A stretch of 64,000 nucleotides of DNA from Sphingobacterium pedocola. GTDB lineage: Bacteria > Bacteroidota > Bacteroidia > Sphingobacteriales > Sphingobacteriaceae. The first letter of the stretch is position 1. Each line of letters begins with the position of its first letter. The stretch spans positions 2,071,667-2,135,666 of the forward strand of contig NZ_MU158689.1 of the NCBI RefSeq assembly GCF_015209965.1. The letters are read 5' to 3'. The position numbers and the translations under genes are program-made. The notes under the pieces were generated by a model. That model saw only the letters and a program-made list of their open reading frames with translations. It ran no database searches and was not told where the DNA came from. Positions 18,205 through 26,818 of this stretch are shown one piece after another.

Positions 18205-19275
18205 TTAGAACAACGACAACTGGTTGCTTTCCAGTCGTTTTACATCTTCTTCATAAAAATTGGAAAGGGAGATACCAAGAAGTCTGATTTTCTTATCATC
18301 CAAATGGAGACTATCGAATAATTTCTCGGCTTGCAGATAAATATCTGCATATGAGTTTATGTAATAAGTTGAAGTATGACTACGGGTGATCTGGGTAAAG
18401 TCTGAAAACTTGACTTTTAAAGTCACTGTCCGTCCCATTTTAGATTTGCTACCTATTCTCCTTTCCACTTTTAGCACCAGACTTTGCAACTCAGATTTTA
18501 GCAACATGATATCCGACATATCTGTTTCAAAGGTATCTTCTGATCCGATGGATTTACTGATCCGGTTAGGTTGAACCGGTCTATTATCTTCACCTCGTAC
18601 AATATGGAAATAAAACTTACCAGACTTCCCAAATTGCCGGATGAGTTCCTCCTCCGAGTATTTTTTTAGATCACTACCATAATGAATCCCCTTTCCTTTC
18701 ATTTTTTGCGCAGTAACTTTTCCTACTCCGAAAAATTTATCAATAGGTAATGCGTCCATAAACGGAATTATTTTAGACGGCCCGATGAAGGTGAGTCCGT
18801 CAGGCTTGTTGTAATCCGACGCAATTTTCGCAATAAATTTATTGGTCGATACACCTGCCGAAGCGGTAAGATTTAATTCTTTGCGAATAGCTTCTTTTAT
18901 TTGCTTCGCGATTTCTATAGCTGACCCTATTTTTAATTTATCTTCTGTAACATCCAGATAAGCTTCATCCAAAGACAAGGGTTCGATCATATCCGTATAA
19001 CGCTGGAAGATAACACGTATGTGAGCAGAAACATCTTTATATATATCAAAACGAGGTGGAGTAAACAACAAATGAGGACATAGCTGAAGAGCGTGCCGTG
19101 ACGACATCGCCGACCGTACACCATACTTACGCGCTTCATAGCTTGCAGTAGCAACTACCCCTCTCCCATCTGGAGATCCCCCAACCGCTAACGGGAGGTT
19201 GCGGAATTTTGGAAAATCACGTTGCTCCACCGAAGCATAGAACGCATCCATGTCGATATGTATAATTTTACGCAA
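18205..19275 (-). CDS. dinB: DNA polymerase IV (Y family)
   Basis: Protein of 356 residues. The palm motifs are IIHIDMDAFYASVEQRD and SLDEAYLDVTEDK, carrying the acidic catalytic residues. The little-finger domain is in the C-terminal third (IGSEDTFETDM onward), ending in a short clamp-binding-like tail ESNQLSLF. It performs translesion synthesis. LexA control is often expected, but I see no clear operator upstream. It is divergent from aguB. Confidence 0.94.
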   Translation of the reverse strand: MRKIIHIDMDAFYASVEQRDFPKFRNLPLAVGGSPDGRGVVATASYEARKYGVRSAMSSRHALQLCPHLLFTPPRFDIYKDVSAHIRVIFQRYTDMIEPLSLDEAYLDVTEDKLKIGSAIEIAKQIKEAIRKELNLTASAGVSTNKFIAKIASDYNKPDGLTFIGPSKIIPFMDALPIDKFFGVGKVTAQKMKGKGIHYGSDLKKYSEEELIRQFGKSGKFYFHIVRGEDNRPVQPNRISKSIGSEDTFETDMSDIMLLKSELQSLVLKVERRIGSKSKMGRTVTLKVKFSDFTQITRSHTSTYYINSYADIYLQAEKLFDSLHLDDKKIRLLGISLSNFYEEDVKRLESNQLSLF

Positions 19276-19414
19276 AATGAATGTTATGGTTTATTTTGCA
19301 ACTAACTACTATTTTGCGGGTATTGATTAACATAACTACTGTTTTAGATATGTAAATTTATACAATAAATAGTGGAGTTTATACCCCCTTTAGATATAAT
19401 TAATGCAATAATCT

Positions 19415-19422
19415 TATCTTTG
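19415..19422 (+). promoter_or_regulatory. Probable -7 element for aguB-aguA
   Basis: TATCTTTG matches TAnnTTTG, 26 nt before the aguB ATG. Confidence 0.6.
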
Positions 19423-19448
19423 CATCGTACAATCATAATTCAGGAAAA

Positions 19449-20324
19449 ATGAGCAAAGTAAACATTGGTATAGTCCAAATGTCGTGTGTAAAAGACAAGC
19501 AGCAAAATTTGGACAAAGCAATAAATAAGGTTAGAGAAGCTGCTGCCAAAGGAGCGCAAATCATATGTCTTCAAGAATTATTTACTTCGTTGTATTTTTG
19601 TGACGTCGAAGATTATAACAACTTCGACTTGGCAGAACCTATCCCCGGCCCATCGACAGATGCGTTATCAGCTGTTGCCAAAGAATTGAATGTTGTTATA
19701 ATTGCCTCCTTATTCGAAAAACGCGCACAGGGTTTATATCACAACACCACTGCTGTACTAGATGCCGATGGCAGCTATTTAGGAAAATATCGGAAAATGC
19801 ATATTCCCGATGATCCGTCGTTTTATGAAAAATTCTATTTTACCCCGGGCGATTTAGGTTACAAAGTATTCCCTACTAAATTCGGGAAAATAGGTGTATT
19901 GATTTGTTGGGATCAATGGTATCCAGAAGCCTCACGTATTACAGCTTTAATGGGTGCTGAAATTTTATTCTACCCCACCGCAATTGGCTGGGCAACGGAC
20001 CAAGATGAAGAAACGAACCAAGATCAGTACGACGCTTGGCAAACTATCCAACGCTCTCACGCAATAGCTAATGGCTTACCAGTTGTATCGGTAAATCGTG
20101 TTGGATTTGAACAAGATGGTGCCATGAAATTTTGGGGAGGAAGCTTCGTTACAAATCCTCAAGGTAAACTATTATATCTCGCCTCACATGATAGCGAAGA
20201 AGTGGACGTGGTAGAGGTCGATCTACAACAATCGGATTACTTCCGTAAGCACTGGCCCTTTTTACGAGACAGACGTATCGAAACCTATGCGCCAATAACA
20301 AAGCGATTTTTGGATGAAGATTGA
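19449..20324 (+). CDS. aguB: N-carbamoylputrescine amidohydrolase
   Basis: Protein of 291 residues of the nitrilase superfamily. The catalytic triad is visible: Glu in IICLQELFTS, Lys in YRKMHIPDDPSF, and Cys in GVLICWDQWYPE. The DDPSFYEKFYFTPGD stretch is typical of AguB. It turns N-carbamoylputrescine into putrescine with loss of ammonia and carbon dioxide. It is followed 40 nt later by aguA, which makes its substrate, so the pair is a complete agmatine-to-putrescine route. Confidence 0.95.
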   Translation: MSKVNIGIVQMSCVKDKQQNLDKAINKVREAAAKGAQIICLQELFTSLYFCDVEDYNNFDLAEPIPGPSTDALSAVAKELNVVIIASLFEKRAQGLYHNTTAVLDADGSYLGKYRKMHIPDDPSFYEKFYFTPGDLGYKVFPTKFGKIGVLICWDQWYPEASRITALMGAEILFYPTAIGWATDQDEETNQDQYDAWQTIQRSHAIANGLPVVSVNRVGFEQDGAMKFWGGSFVTNPQGKLLYLASHDSEEVDVVEVDLQQSDYFRKHWPFLRDRRIETYAPITKRFLDED

Positions 20325-20364
20325 AATATCAATAGCACATTAGAATCACTAAACACGCGATAAA

Positions 20365-21411
20365 TTGAATAATTTAAATACACCAAAAGAGGAGGGTTTC
20401 AGCTTCCCTGCGGAATGGGAAAAACAGGATGCGATGTGGCTTAGTTGGCCGCACAAAGAAGGATCGTGGCCGGGCAAAATTGAATCGATTTTCAAACCTT
20501 ATTCTGAGTTTATTAAAGCTGTAGCTGAAGGTCAAAAAGTACGAATTAATGTAAGAGACGAAGAGATGAAATCTTTTGCATTAAAATACCTTACAGAAGT
20601 ATCTACACATTTAGAAAACATTGAATTCTTTTTTCTTCCGACTAATGACGCCTGGTGTAGGGATCACGGCCCCGCTTTTTTATTGAATAAACAAACTGGA
20701 GAAAAGGCCGTGGTAGATTGGGGTTATAATGCTTGGGGGGATAAATACCCTCCTTACGACTTAGACGATGTTATTCCGACTAAAATAGCCGATTATTTTG
20801 GACATAAACTCTTCACACCTCCTGTTGTTATGGAGGGCGGCTCTGTCGAATTTAATGGCAGTGGAACAGTTATGACAACTACTGCTTGTCTGCTTAACAA
20901 AAATCGGAACCCTCATTTGAATCAGCAGCAAATTGAAACTTATTTAAAGGAATATTACGGACAAAAACAAGTGCTATGGCTCGGAGATGGCATAGTGGGA
21001 GACGATACGGATGGCCATATTGACGATATCACACGTTTTGTGAACGAAGACACCGTATTGACTGTTGTAGAAGAAAATCGGGAAGATGAGAATTACATCA
21101 TTCTCCAGCACAACCTCGCAATGCTGAAAAGTATGCGGTTATTGGATGGACGCCCTCTAAATATTATCGAACTGCCTATGCCCCGCCCCATCGTTTATGA
21201 CGAAACGAGACTTCCGGCTTCATATGCAAATTTTTATATCGCTAATAAAGTAGTGATAGTTCCTACTTTTGCAGATCAAAATGATCGAAAAGCTTTGGAT
21301 ATTATTCAAAGCTGCTTTCCCGACAGAAAAGTTGTTGGTATCAATTCGGTAGATATCATATGGGGATTAGGAAGTTTCCATTGTTTAAGCCAACAAGAAC
21401 CATCTATTTAA
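20365..21411 (+). CDS. aguA: Agmatine deiminase
   Basis: Protein of 348 residues of the peptidyl-arginine deiminase-like fold. Motifs are FPAEWEKQDAMWLSWPHK, DAWCRDHGPAFL, VMEGGSVEFNG, the His of DTDGHIDDITRFV, and the nucleophile Cys in GLGSFHCLSQQEP at the C-terminus. It converts agmatine to N-carbamoylputrescine. The start is a TTG at 20365. There is an in-frame stop at 20350, and the first in-frame ATG would cut into the conserved N-terminal motif, so the TTG is the better choice. Confidence 0.94.
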   Translation: MNNLNTPKEEGFSFPAEWEKQDAMWLSWPHKEGSWPGKIESIFKPYSEFIKAVAEGQKVRINVRDEEMKSFALKYLTEVSTHLENIEFFFLPTNDAWCRDHGPAFLLNKQTGEKAVVDWGYNAWGDKYPPYDLDDVIPTKIADYFGHKLFTPPVVMEGGSVEFNGSGTVMTTTACLLNKNRNPHLNQQQIETYLKEYYGQKQVLWLGDGIVGDDTDGHIDDITRFVNEDTVLTVVEENREDENYIILQHNLAMLKSMRLLDGRPLNIIELPMPRPIVYDETRLPASYANFYIANKVVIVPTFADQNDRKALDIIQSCFPDRKVVGINSVDIIWGLGSFHCLSQQEPSI

Positions 21412-21428
21412 ACCTACGAATTACACCC

Positions 21429-22631
21429 ATGAAGCGAATTAAAAAGGCGTCAATAGCCCTACTTTCCATATTAAGTTTATCGGATTTTGCAAAAGCCCAA
21501 GAACGTGATGATCGCGCCACTATCTTGAATTTCAAAGGTATTCAATACACTTCTAAAGACTCGTTATTCTATACAAACTTTAGGTTTAGAATGCAAAATC
21601 GCTTAAAGTTCACCAATGTTCTCGATGGCGAATCCAACAACGATATAGAAGCTCGGATCAGAAGACTTCGTATGCGTATGGACGGCTATATTTATACCCC
21701 AAAAATTTCGTATACAGTACAGTTGGCTTTTACACGCGGTGACCAAGATTTTGATGATTCTGGAATTCCCAATATTGTAAGGGATGCTGTTATATTCTAT
21801 AACTTTACAGATGATTTCTACATTTCATTCGGTCAAAATAAATTACCCGGAAACCGTCAACGCGTCACATCCTCGGGCTCACAACAATTTGCAGAACGAT
21901 CACTAGTCAATGCCTCTTTTAATGTAGACCGCGACTTTGGACTTAGCTTAAATCTAAGTAAAAAAATTGGTGATATGCCCTTCAATGCTAAAGCCGCTCT
22001 TTCGACAGGCGAAGGCCGAGCCGTAAACTCTACGGATGACGGTTTTGCCTATACGGGAAGGGTTGAGTTTTTACCACTTGGTCAGTTCACAAACGACGGA
22101 GACTACTCTGAGGGTGATATCGAACGTGAAGAGAAGCCAAAACTTTCCATTGGAGTCGGATATAGCTACAACGACCGCACAACGCGTGAAGCAGGGCAGA
22201 CCGGAAAATTCGTACAAAACCCTTTTACCTTAGAAACTGCATTTGCAGATGCTATTTTCAAATATCAGGGCTTTGCTTATCAAGCGGAATACATGCAACG
22301 TGATGTAGATAACCCTCTAAATACGGTAGATGACGATGATGCCGAAGAAACTTACGCTTATAAAGGTTGGGGACTTAATCAACAAACGTCCTATTTATTG
22401 AATCATGGCTATGAAATTGCCGGAAGATATACATTGCTTCAGCCCCACAGCCATATTCGCGCATTCGAAAGTCAAACCGAAGTAATAGAGTTAGGACTCA
22501 CAAAGTATATGAAAGCGCATCGACTGAAATTTCAGCTTAATAGCAATTACACCTTTAAAGATGGGCATTTCAATAATACAAAACAAAAAAATGCCTGGGG
22601 CGGAACTTTCCAGATAGAATTAGGAATTTAA
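21429..22631 (+). CDS. Phosphate-selective porin O/P family outer membrane protein
   Basis: Protein of 400 residues from the ATG at 21429. An upstream ATG at 21360 lies inside aguA, and the signal peptide (MKRIKKASIALLSILSLSDF, cleavage after KAQ) begins only at 21429. The rest is rich in alternating beta-strands with aromatic girdles, for example FRFRMQNRLKF, RRLRMRMDGYIYTPKISYTV and FYISFGQNKLPGNRQR. It ends in a final strand (WGGTFQIELGI), as expected of a beta-barrel. It resembles the OprO/OprP family. The solute is unknown. Confidence 0.85.
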   Translation: MKRIKKASIALLSILSLSDFAKAQERDDRATILNFKGIQYTSKDSLFYTNFRFRMQNRLKFTNVLDGESNNDIEARIRRLRMRMDGYIYTPKISYTVQLAFTRGDQDFDDSGIPNIVRDAVIFYNFTDDFYISFGQNKLPGNRQRVTSSGSQQFAERSLVNASFNVDRDFGLSLNLSKKIGDMPFNAKAALSTGEGRAVNSTDDGFAYTGRVEFLPLGQFTNDGDYSEGDIEREEKPKLSIGVGYSYNDRTTREAGQTGKFVQNPFTLETAFADAIFKYQGFAYQAEYMQRDVDNPLNTVDDDDAEETYAYKGWGLNQQTSYLLNHGYEIAGRYTLLQPHSHIRAFESQTEVIELGLTKYMKAHRLKFQLNSNYTFKDGHFNNTKQKNAWGGTFQIELGI

Positions 22632-22667
22632 AAAAAAGAGCTTGAAAAATTTTTCAAGCTCTTTTTT
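22632..22667 (+). terminator. Terminator after the porin gene
   Basis: An 18-bp perfect stem (A6 GAGCTTG A5 with T5 CAAGCTC T6) directly follows the stop codon. Confidence 0.9.
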
Positions 22668-22759
22668 ATTTATTTTACTACGCGTTATGGAATTTCTTCT
22701 TTTGCCGCATCATGTTGCAAAGTTTCCGTAATTTTAAAGTTTTCTAACATCCGAATATA

Positions 22760-23875
22760 ATGAAATACTATATAATAGCAGGCGAAACCTCCGGCGATCT
22801 ACATGGCTCCAATCTTATAAAGGCACTCCGCGCAGAAGATCCATTCGCAGAATTCAAAATTGTTGGAGGTGACTTGATGGAAGCAGCGGCACAGCAAAAG
22901 CCATTGATACATACTTCGGAAATGGCATTTATGGGATTTGTAGAAGTTCTAAAAAATTTAAAAACCATATCTCAAAATCTCAAAGCAGTAAAGCGGGATA
23001 TAATTGAATACTATCCAGATACTATTATATTAATTGATTTCCCAGGGTTCAATTTGAAAATTGCCGCATTTGCTAAAAAACATAACATTAAAGTGTGTTA
23101 TTATATTTCTCCTAAAATATGGGCCTGGAATCAGGGCAGGGTACACAAGATCAAAAGAATTGTGGACCATATGTTCTGTATACTTCCTTTCGAAGTTGAT
23201 TTTTATAAGCGATTTGGAGTAAAGGTTGACTATGTGGGAAATCCACTTTTAGATGCTATCTCCACCTACTCCTTTAATCCAAACTTTCTCGCAGACAATA
23301 ATTTAGGATCAGAACCGATTATAGCACTGTTGCCGGGGAGTCGCAAGATGGAAATCGATCAAATCTTGCCCAATATGATAGAACTTTATTACGCATTCCC
23401 TGGACATCAGCTCGTGATTGCCGGTGCACCTAATTTCGATGATTCTTACTATAGAAAATATACAAATGACCTACCAATTCCAATCATTTTTAACCAAACC
23501 TACGACTTATTAAAGCTTGCGCAAGCAGCAGTCGTGACGAGTGGTACAGCGACATTAGAAACAGGGATTTTGAGAGTACCCCAAGTGGTCGTCTATAAAG
23601 CCAATGCTATTACTATTATGATCGCGCGCAAGTTGATTAAAGTACGTTTTATTTCTTTAGTAAATCTGATCAACGATTTTTTATCGGTAAGAGAACTCAT
23701 ACAACAAGACTGTAATCCTGAGGTTATCCGAGATGAACTTAAAGAATTGATTATGAACCCTGAGCACCGTATGAGTGTATTGGAAAATTATGATCTCTTG
23801 GCTGAAAAGCTTGGTACCCCTGGGGCCTCGCAGAAAACAGCTAAACTAATTGTAACATATTTAGATAGCAATTAA
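22760..23875 (+). CDS. lpxB: Lipid-A-disaccharide synthase
   Basis: Protein of 371 residues of glycosyltransferase family 19. Hallmarks are IIAGETSGDLHGSNLIKAL at the N-terminus, MAFMGFVEVL, YYISPKIWAWNQGRVHKIK, CILPFEVDFY, YVGNPLLD, LLPGSRKMEI and TSGTATLETG. It joins UDP-2,3-diacylglucosamine to lipid X at the inner face of the inner membrane, in lipid A synthesis. The other lpx genes are not in the window. Confidence 0.96.
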   Translation: MKYYIIAGETSGDLHGSNLIKALRAEDPFAEFKIVGGDLMEAAAQQKPLIHTSEMAFMGFVEVLKNLKTISQNLKAVKRDIIEYYPDTIILIDFPGFNLKIAAFAKKHNIKVCYYISPKIWAWNQGRVHKIKRIVDHMFCILPFEVDFYKRFGVKVDYVGNPLLDAISTYSFNPNFLADNNLGSEPIIALLPGSRKMEIDQILPNMIELYYAFPGHQLVIAGAPNFDDSYYRKYTNDLPIPIIFNQTYDLLKLAQAAVVTSGTATLETGILRVPQVVVYKANAITIMIARKLIKVRFISLVNLINDFLSVRELIQQDCNPEVIRDELKELIMNPEHRMSVLENYDLLAEKLGTPGASQKTAKLIVTYLDSN

Positions 23876-23987
23876 ACCTTTGGATTTAATCGAAGTTAAA
23901 CTTTAAAGCAAGTCGTATGAATCTGGCTTGCTAGCACATTAAAAGAAAAACGCGGACTTCTTAAGGAGCCGATAAAAATTTATAAGA

Positions 23988-24623
23988 ATGAAATCAAAAA
24001 TCATATTAAGTGTATTTGTAGCTGTACTCAGTTTCGTTAATTCCCAAGCTCAGGTTAACAAGCAGCATTTTGATAAACTGGTACTCAACAAAAAAGAAAG
24101 GAAAGTCTTTTCTGACCGCGATTCTTCGGCTGTTATTTATATTGACACCTTAATCATGAAGGATAATTCTTCTTTACAATTCTTAGGTAAAAAAGATGTA
24201 AAACTTATCGTAAAGCATGCTGAAATAGGAAATAAGGCGCTGATCAGCGGACAGGCTGGCCAAAATAATGCATCAGACTTCGACATCACGATAAATTTTC
24301 AAAAATTAGGATCTTTATATGTGGTAGCCCGTGGCATAGATGCATTCAATGGGACCAAAACATTCCCTAACGGTGATGCCGGAAATGTAAAGATTAATTA
24401 TAACAAGGTCGGGGTTTCTCCGCAAACAACGCACAAAAAAGATAAAAATTATTTATTCGTAGATGTGACTCCCGGTGGCCTTCACGTAACACCAAGTTCT
24501 GAAATAACAAATATTTATAGTCGTATCACGACGTCAGCCCCTGGCTTAAGAGGACTTCCGCAAGGTCAAATCTATTCAGGTTCCCCGGGAAAGGAAGGAA
24601 AAGTAACTATTACGGGTAATTAG
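23988..24623 (+). CDS. Secreted protein of unknown function
   Basis: Protein of 211 residues that I do not recognise. It has a signal peptide (about 1-21, ending NSQAQ). The rest is rich in short hydrophobic beta-strands with regular spacing (SSLQFLGKKDVKLIVKHAEI, FDITINFQKLGSLYVVARGI, GNVKINYNKVGV). Gly/Pro loops are common, and the C-terminal part is Gly-rich (SAPGLRGLPQGQIYSGSPG). A small beta-helix or beta-sandwich is plausible. No enzyme motif is visible. It stands alone after lpxB, with about 110 nt between. Confidence 0.7.
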   Translation: MKSKIILSVFVAVLSFVNSQAQVNKQHFDKLVLNKKERKVFSDRDSSAVIYIDTLIMKDNSSLQFLGKKDVKLIVKHAEIGNKALISGQAGQNNASDFDITINFQKLGSLYVVARGIDAFNGTKTFPNGDAGNVKINYNKVGVSPQTTHKKDKNYLFVDVTPGGLHVTPSSEITNIYSRITTSAPGLRGLPQGQIYSGSPGKEGKVTITGN

Positions 24624-24712
24624 AATTTATTCTAAAAATGCAAAGGGTACCGAGAAATCTCAGCACCTTTTGCTATAATAAATAGAACTACTTGTTCAAA
24701 AAATAAGCGTTG

Positions 24713-25804
24713 TTACTTCATTAAAAAACCACCACCAATCAAATCATTGCCTTCATAGAAAACGGCAGACTGACCGGGTGCAATTCCTTTTACATTATGC
24801 GGGAAATCAACGTGCATAACATTTCCTTGTTGTGTGAGAATAGATTGTGCTCCCGCATCTTTATAACGGATTTTCGTGATTGCATCCATCGGCTCCCCCA
24901 AAGAAGCATATTTAATTAAATTAATATCCCTTACAAAAGCCTCTGCCTTCTCCAGTTCATATTCTTCGCCTAACACAACCGAATTACTTTCAGGTAAAAT
25001 TTCGATAACATACATGGGTTTACCAAATGCAATACCTAATCCCTTTCGTTGTCCTATTGTAAAGTAAGGGTAACCAATATGTTTTCCGACTACGGTGCCA
25101 TCGGAAAGAATAAAATTACCTGGACCGATCTCTTGGTCCAATGTAGGTTTCTTGTGTCTTAAAAATGCTCGATAATCGTTCTCCGGCACAAAACAAATTT
25201 CATAGCTCTCTGATTTATTGGCAAGCTCCTGTTGTCCCATTTCCAATGCCATCTGGCGAATTTCCTTTTTCGTAAAGTTTCCCAATGGAAACTGCGTCCG
25301 CGCTAAGTTTTCCTGAGAAACTCCCCACAACACATACGATTGATCTTTATTTTCGTCGCGCCCTTTTGAGATTACATACCGTCCATTATCATGCATGCGA
25401 ATATTTGCATAATGTCCCGTCGCTATAAATTCACAATCCAACTTGTCTGCTCGTTTCATTAAAGCAGACCATTTTATGTGTGTGTTGCACAGTACACATG
25501 GATTTGGCGTACGTCCGGCGATATACTCGTCCACAAAATTATCAATTACAAAATCGCCAAATTCATCTCTTATATCTAAAATATAATGTGGAAATCCATA
25601 ACCTACAGCTAGAGCTCGTGCGTCATTAATACTATCTAGACTGCAACATCCTGTTTCTTTTGAAGAACCTCCCGAACTCGCATAGTCCCAGGTCTTCATG
25701 GTAATTCCAATGACTTCGTATCCTTGCTCGTGTAACATTACAGCCGCCACAGAACTATCCACTCCTCCACTCATTGCGACCAATACTCTACCCCTTTTAC
25801 TCAT
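24713..25804 (-). CDS. mnmA: tRNA-specific 2-thiouridylase
   Basis: Protein of 363 residues. It has the PP-loop AMSGGVDSSVAAVML, the first catalytic Cys in TPNPCVLCN, the second in ESYEICFVPENDY, and the C-terminal beta-barrel domain. It thiolates U34 of the Glu, Gln and Lys tRNAs. A promoter-like element lies just upstream at 25822-25829. It is divergent from the tRNA-Phe genes. Confidence 0.96.
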   Translation of the reverse strand: MSKRGRVLVAMSGGVDSSVAAVMLHEQGYEVIGITMKTWDYASSGGSSKETGCCSLDSINDARALAVGYGFPHYILDIRDEFGDFVIDNFVDEYIAGRTPNPCVLCNTHIKWSALMKRADKLDCEFIATGHYANIRMHDNGRYVISKGRDENKDQSYVLWGVSQENLARTQFPLGNFTKKEIRQMALEMGQQELANKSESYEICFVPENDYRAFLRHKKPTLDQEIGPGNFILSDGTVVGKHIGYPYFTIGQRKGLGIAFGKPMYVIEILPESNSVVLGEEYELEKAEAFVRDINLIKYASLGEPMDAITKIRYKDAGAQSILTQQGNVMHVDFPHNVKGIAPGQSAVFYEGNDLIGGGFLMK

Positions 25805-25821
25805 AACAATTCAATAAAGTG

Positions 25822-25829
25822 CAAAGATA
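25822..25829 (-). promoter_or_regulatory. Probable -7 element for mnmA
   Basis: Reads TATCTTTG on the minus strand, matching TAnnTTTG, 18 nt upstream of the mnmA ATG. Confidence 0.6.
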
Positions 25830-25947
25830 CCCTAATTCGCCGATTCAAGTGTTTATTTGATGTAATTTTATCTCAATCAGAATCAAGGTATTGGGTTTTC
25901 CTACGAAAATATTTACTTTAAAAGTTTTAGAATTAAAAAAAAGAAAC

Positions 25948-25955
25948 TACATTTG
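25948..25955 (+). promoter_or_regulatory. Probable -7 element for the tRNA-Phe genes
   Basis: TACATTTG matches TAnnTTTG, with TTTT at 25925-25928 as a -33-like element (19-nt spacing). It lies about 30 nt before the first tRNA. Confidence 0.65.
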
Positions 25956-25985
25956 CATCGCAACAACGGTAAAAGTTAAGCAAAA

Positions 25986-26061
25986 GGTGCCATAGCTCAG
26001 TTGGTAGAGCAAAGGACTGAAAATCCTTGTGTCGCTGGTTCGAATCCAGCTGGCACCACCA
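25986..26061 (+). tRNA. tRNA-Phe (GAA), copy 1
   Basis: A full cloverleaf is visible: acceptor GGTGCCA/TGGCACC, D-stem GCTC/GAGC, anticodon stem AAGGA/TCCTT with loop CTGAAAA (anticodon GAA), and T-loop TTCGAAT. The discriminator is A, and CCA is encoded (26059-26061). Confidence 0.97.
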
Positions 26062-26099
26062 AAAAATCTGAAAGTAACAGATTCAAATCAAAAACTTGA

Positions 26100-26175
26100 G
26101 GTGCCATAGCTCAGTTGGTAGAGCAAAGGACTGAAAATCCTTGTGTCGCTGGTTCGAATCCAGCTGGCACCACCA
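26100..26175 (+). tRNA. tRNA-Phe (GAA), copy 2
   Basis: Identical to copy 1 over the whole gene, including the encoded CCA at 26173-26175. The spacer is 38 nt, so the two are probably one transcript. Such duplication keeps the supply of this tRNA high and can also act as a recombination target. Confidence 0.97.
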
Positions 26176-26210
26176 AAAAAGGACTTATTTAAATAATAAG
26201 TCCTTTTTTT
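26175..26210 (+). terminator. Terminator of the tRNA-Phe pair
   Basis: GGACTTATT pairs with AATAAGTCC around a 5-nt loop. It is flanked by A6 and T7, so it can also serve the microprotein gene on the other strand. Confidence 0.85.
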
Positions 26211-26212
26211 TA

Positions 26213-26332
26213 TTACCCTAAATATCCCAAAAGGTAATAAATTATGATAAAAATAATGATGGTTCCGAAACAACCAAATCCCATTTTCTTCGCGCCCCAT
26301 CCGGCAATTAACGCTCTAAAAAATTTATTCAT
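26213..26332 (-). CDS. Small membrane protein, 39 residues
   Basis: A short frame from the ATG at 26332 encodes a basic, amphipathic N-terminus (MNKFFRALIAGWGAKKMG), then a Cys, then a single hydrophobic helix (TIIIFIIIYYLLGYLG) to the end. The order of a positive head followed by one membrane segment supports a real inner-membrane microprotein. Similar short proteins occur in related genomes as far as I recall, with no known function. It lies between the tRNA-Phe terminator and the IS. Confidence 0.6.
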   Translation of the reverse strand: MNKFFRALIAGWGAKKMGFGCFGTIIIFIIIYYLLGYLG

Positions 26333-26388
26333 AATCCTATCTTTTTAATTAAGTCTATTAATGTAGACAACAACAAGAAATGACTAAG

Positions 26389-26419
26389 GTTTTAAAAGGA
26401 TCAAGCTGAATCTTTGGGG
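26389..26419 (+). repeat. Left terminal inverted repeat of the IS
   Basis: Matches the reverse complement of 27806-27836 at most positions. The outer 14 bases are identical, as are the inner bases ending in TTTGGGG. Confidence 0.85.
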
Positions 26420-26464
26420 AGAGATAAATAAATTCTTAGTTTAGCAGTCTTAAAACATATTACC

Positions 26465-26818
26465 TTGCAAGACGCTGAACGTAGACTATTGGCCTTATTA
26501 ATGCCCGAAGGGCTGTTAGATTATTTCGATATCATGGAAGTTGTCCAGAAGGACAAAGAACTTCACATCCATTTGGATGAAAAAAATATTGCTCCTTCAG
26601 GATATGAAAACACTAAACTAGCATCCAAGGGCTTTATGCCTGTTTCAGAGATTAAAGACTTTCCGATTCGGGGTCAGAAAGTTACTCTTCACATTAAACG
26701 CAGGCGTTGGACGGTGTCAGATACCCGGAAAATCATTACCCGGGATTGGAACCTGGTTCGTGAAGGTGCTCGAATGACTACGGAATTCGGGCTTTTTTTA
26801 AAGGGAATATTTGGATAA
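26465..26818 (+). CDS. IS transposase N-terminal protein (ORF A)
   Basis: Protein of 117 residues from a TTG start, like the N-terminal-region proteins of ISAon1-type elements. It contains a basic stretch HIKRRRWTVSDTRKIITRDW, suggesting DNA binding to the terminal repeats. It overlaps ORF B by 8 nt in another frame (+1 relative). The two are either separate subunits or joined by frameshifting. No standard -1 slippery solution fits the frame relationship. Confidence 0.75.
   Translation: MQDAERRLLALLMPEGLLDYFDIMEVVQKDKELHIHLDEKNIAPSGYENTKLASKGFMPVSEIKDFPIRGQKVTLHIKRRRWTVSDTRKIITRDWNLVREGARMTTEFGLFLKGIFG

Noticed and set aside
21360..21428. A longer start for the porin gene
   Set aside because: It would overlap the end of aguA and put about 23 residues before a normal signal peptide. 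The ATG at 21429 is better.
26088..26300. A minus-strand frame with the phrase GGASWIRTSDTRIF across the second tRNA-Phe
   Set aside because: It reads through the tRNA gene and its terminator. Such phrases are known products of frames lying over tRNA genes, not proteins.
26770..26818. Programmed -1 frameshift at T TTT TTA joining the two transposase frames
   Set aside because: The second frame is +1 relative to the first, so a -1 shift does not join them.
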